Assembly (NCBI GenBank): GCA_025998475.1
Contig: BNVZ01000088.1
Coordinates: 1 to 5,684 of the forward strand
Length of the DNA stretch: 5,684 nucleotides
Direction of reading: 5' to 3'
DNA from: Endomicrobiia bacterium
GTDB taxonomy: Bacteria > Elusimicrobiota > Endomicrobiia > Endomicrobiales > Endomicrobiaceae
Shown: one piece after another, positions 5,479 to 5,684 of the stretch
Position numbering within the stretch: the first letter of the stretch is position 1
Layout of the letters: each line of letters starts with the position of its first letter
Made by a program: the position numbers and the translations under genes
Notes under the pieces: model-generated
Databases searched by the model: none
What the model was told of the DNA's origin: nothing
Seen by the model: only the letters and a program-made list of their open reading frames with translations

Positions 5479-5684
5479 TTACAAATGAATAACACAAACA
5501 CCTGAAACCCAAGTTAAATCGCAGTCCAAAGGGTCTTTTGTAATTACTTATCTATCTTTTAGACTATTTTGAACCTTTTAACAAATACTTTAATGTTTTC
5601 CACTATAATCCTTTTTGATGAAATCTCCCTATTTAACTCTTTATCTTCTTTTGTCAGCTTTTTAGTGTTTGTTTGATCTCTTTT
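5479..5684 (-). pseudogene. Decayed IS5-like transposase, C-terminal part entering from the right edge
   Basis: The - strand frame from 5684 reads KKLTKEDKELNREISSKR and then RIIVENIKVFVKRFKIV before a TAA at 5561-5559. LTxEDKExNR.xSSxRxxVExxxxxxKRFKI is the C-terminal signature of IS5-family DDE_Tnp_4 transposases, and the Glu in IIVEN is the third catalytic acid. Intact relatives continue SDRYRNRRKRFGLRFNLISGIYNFEL. Here YKRPFGLRFNL appears at 5542-5510 in a frame offset by one (31 nt instead of 30 before the Phe), and VSGVCVIHL followed by TAA (5481-5479) appears after a further single-base insertion. The gene is therefore inactivated by one nonsense change and two apparent +1 insertions; its original stop was most likely 5479. 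The N-terminal part lies outside the window. The family comparison is from memory, but the match is strong. Confidence 0.75.

Overview
The window is AT-rich bacterial DNA. Its only secure intact genes are pheS and pheT, the two subunits of phenylalanyl-tRNA synthetase, both on the + strand. They are flanked by decaying accessory DNA: two IS5-like transposase remnants at the window edges, a probable frameshifted lipoprotein gene, small unrecognised coding fragments and short repeats. An intact housekeeping operon among pseudogenes and worn-out insertion sequences suggests a host-associated or reducing genome. The style of the PheS/PheT proteins and the AT bias would fit an Endomicrobium-like member of Elusimicrobia, but that is a low-confidence guess made without a database search.

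Left region (1-870): no intact gene. Positions 1-131 on the - strand carry a shredded piece of the N-terminal half of an IS5-like (DDE) transposase, possibly reaching to about 204. A two-copy 36-bp tandem repeat lies at 520-590. A short - strand reading frame at 631-732 looks like the C-terminus of an unrecognised protein.

Lipoprotein region (871-1651, + strand): a good sigma-70-type promoter (TTTACA, 17-nt spacer, extended -10 TGC-TACAAT) and a ribosome-binding site precede a lipoprotein start at 943. The frame carries a lipobox Cys, a charged helix, and a Pro/Leu- and Ser-rich low-complexity stretch, and stops at 1566. Shifting by one base at a GGG run (1555-1557) continues it into a perfect heptad-repeat coiled coil ending at 1651, so the present allele is probably a frameshift.

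Core region (1893-5390, + strand): pheS (339 aa) and pheT (787 aa) are full length, with all expected motifs. They are separated by an unusually long 114-nt spacer that holds an orphan Shine-Dalgarno sequence. Together they make the alpha2-beta2 enzyme that charges tRNA-Phe, with editing in PheT.

Right region (5391-5684): the C-terminus of a second IS5-like transposase on the - strand enters from outside the window. It carries the catalytic Glu region but has a premature stop and two apparent one-base insertions.

I found no CRISPR array, RNA gene or clearly novel system. The most unusual item is the low-complexity lipoprotein gene with its displaced coiled-coil tail.
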